Shown piece after piece: positions 63,816 to 64,000 of a DNA stretch of 64,000 nucleotides. Within the stretch, counting starts at the first letter, position 1, and each line of letters starts with the position of its first letter. Both the position numbers and the translations under genes were made by a program. The notes beneath the pieces are model-generated. The model had not been told where the DNA came from and searched no databases. It was given only the letters and a program-made list of their open reading frames with translations. Source of the DNA: Cylindrospermum stagnale PCC 7417 (GTDB lineage Bacteria > Cyanobacteriota > Cyanobacteriia > Cyanobacteriales > Nostocaceae); NCBI RefSeq assembly GCF_000317535.1, contig NC_019757.1:62001-126000 (forward strand), written 5' to 3'.

Positions 63816-64000
63816 TCATGAGCCAAAAATCGGCTGTAAATCTAAAATAAACCCTGGCAATACATCTTCCCCAGATAAACTGGTAGGAGATTGTAAAACT
63901 TCTGCTTTTTGATTAGGGCGATAAATTTCTACTTGTTTATCTTTAGGATTAATTAACCAGCCTAAAAGTAAACCATTATCAATATACTCCCGCATTTTGG
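63816..64000 (-). CDS. Uma2 family protein, partial (window edge)
   Basis: The C-terminal 60 codons only. They match the Uma2 end: L-L-G-W-L-I-N-P-K-D-K-Q-V-E-I-Y-R, V-L-Q-S-P, S-L-S-G-E-D-V-L-P-G-F. The N-terminal nuclease core is off the window. It is the third Uma2 gene here, unlike the tandem pair at 57166-58438 in sequence. Confidence 0.8.
   Translation of the reverse strand, partial: KMREYIDNGLLLGWLINPKDKQVEIYRPNQKAEVLQSPTSLSGEDVLPGFILDLQPIFGS

Noticed and set aside
1-64000. tRNA or rRNA genes
   Set aside because: No cloverleaf T-loop/acceptor pattern or rRNA-like sequence was recognised by eye.

Overview
The window looks like chromosomal DNA from a filamentous, Nostoc/Anabaena-type cyanobacterium. 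The evidence is the dense HIP1 octamer (GCGATCGC), a ycf3 photosystem I assembly gene, LL-diaminopimelate aminotransferase, a PEP-CTERM protein, several TPR and Uma2-family genes, period-7 short tandem repeats, and many dispersed palindromes of the kind common in Nostocales. Gene density is moderate, with many long AT-rich spacers. I saw no rRNA, tRNA, CRISPR array or intact insertion sequence.

Layout. 0-4.5 kb: TPR protein, 2-hydroxyacid dehydrogenase, ATP-dependent DNA-ligase-like protein. 4.5-7.5 kb: a solitary SIR2-domain gene, repeats and small hypotheticals. 7.8-10 kb: divergent response regulator and histidine kinase. 10-16.3 kb: housekeeping genes (M50 protease, FHA protein, 6-phosphogluconolactonase, MlaE permease, RNase PH, adenylate-kinase-like protein, CobO-like protein). 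16.5-26.3 kb: a rearranged accessory island. It is bounded by dCTP deaminase (dcd) and an unusual MtrA-like/thymidylate-synthase fusion. Between them lie a toxin/immunity-like pair, a chimeric scar made of dcd and thyA pieces, an AAA+ ATPase and a DUF4157 cargo protein typical of extracellular contractile injection systems (eCIS), a small acidic partner, a decayed RAYT transposase and a WD40 fragment with a relic cargo leader. 26.5-30.7 kb: paired small secreted proteins, a decayed thioredoxin-like gene, a glycosyltransferase. 31-43.8 kb: mostly conserved genes (aroA, BON protein, gatC, ycf3, GST, DUF167, DUF2809, DUF2231, DUF2993, hemerythrin fusion, M20 hydrolase, Ser/Thr kinase). 44-46.2 kb: small unknown genes with readable promoters. 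46.4-54.1 kb: PGM1-like peptide ligase, SDR, and a group of mercuric-reductase-like, VTT-family and GT2 genes that recalls arsenosugar loci. 55-64 kb: PEP-CTERM protein, dapL, tandem Uma2 genes, an RloA/RloB (AbiL-like) pair, a CLC-F-type fluoride antiporter, HtpX, and the end of a third Uma2 gene.

How the parts connect. dcd and the ThyA fusion could together take dCTP through dUMP to dTMP. The eCIS ATPase and DUF4157 cargo look like an orphan delivery module, because no sheath, tube or baseplate gene is present here. SIR2 and RloAB are plausible anti-phage genes. Five decayed genes (RAYT, thioredoxin-like, SRAP/YedK-like, a small conserved gene with one stop codon, and the dcd/thyA scar) show ongoing local decay. 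At least eight dispersed palindromes sit within about 40 bp downstream of stop codons.

All functional calls come from reading motifs by eye. No database search was run.
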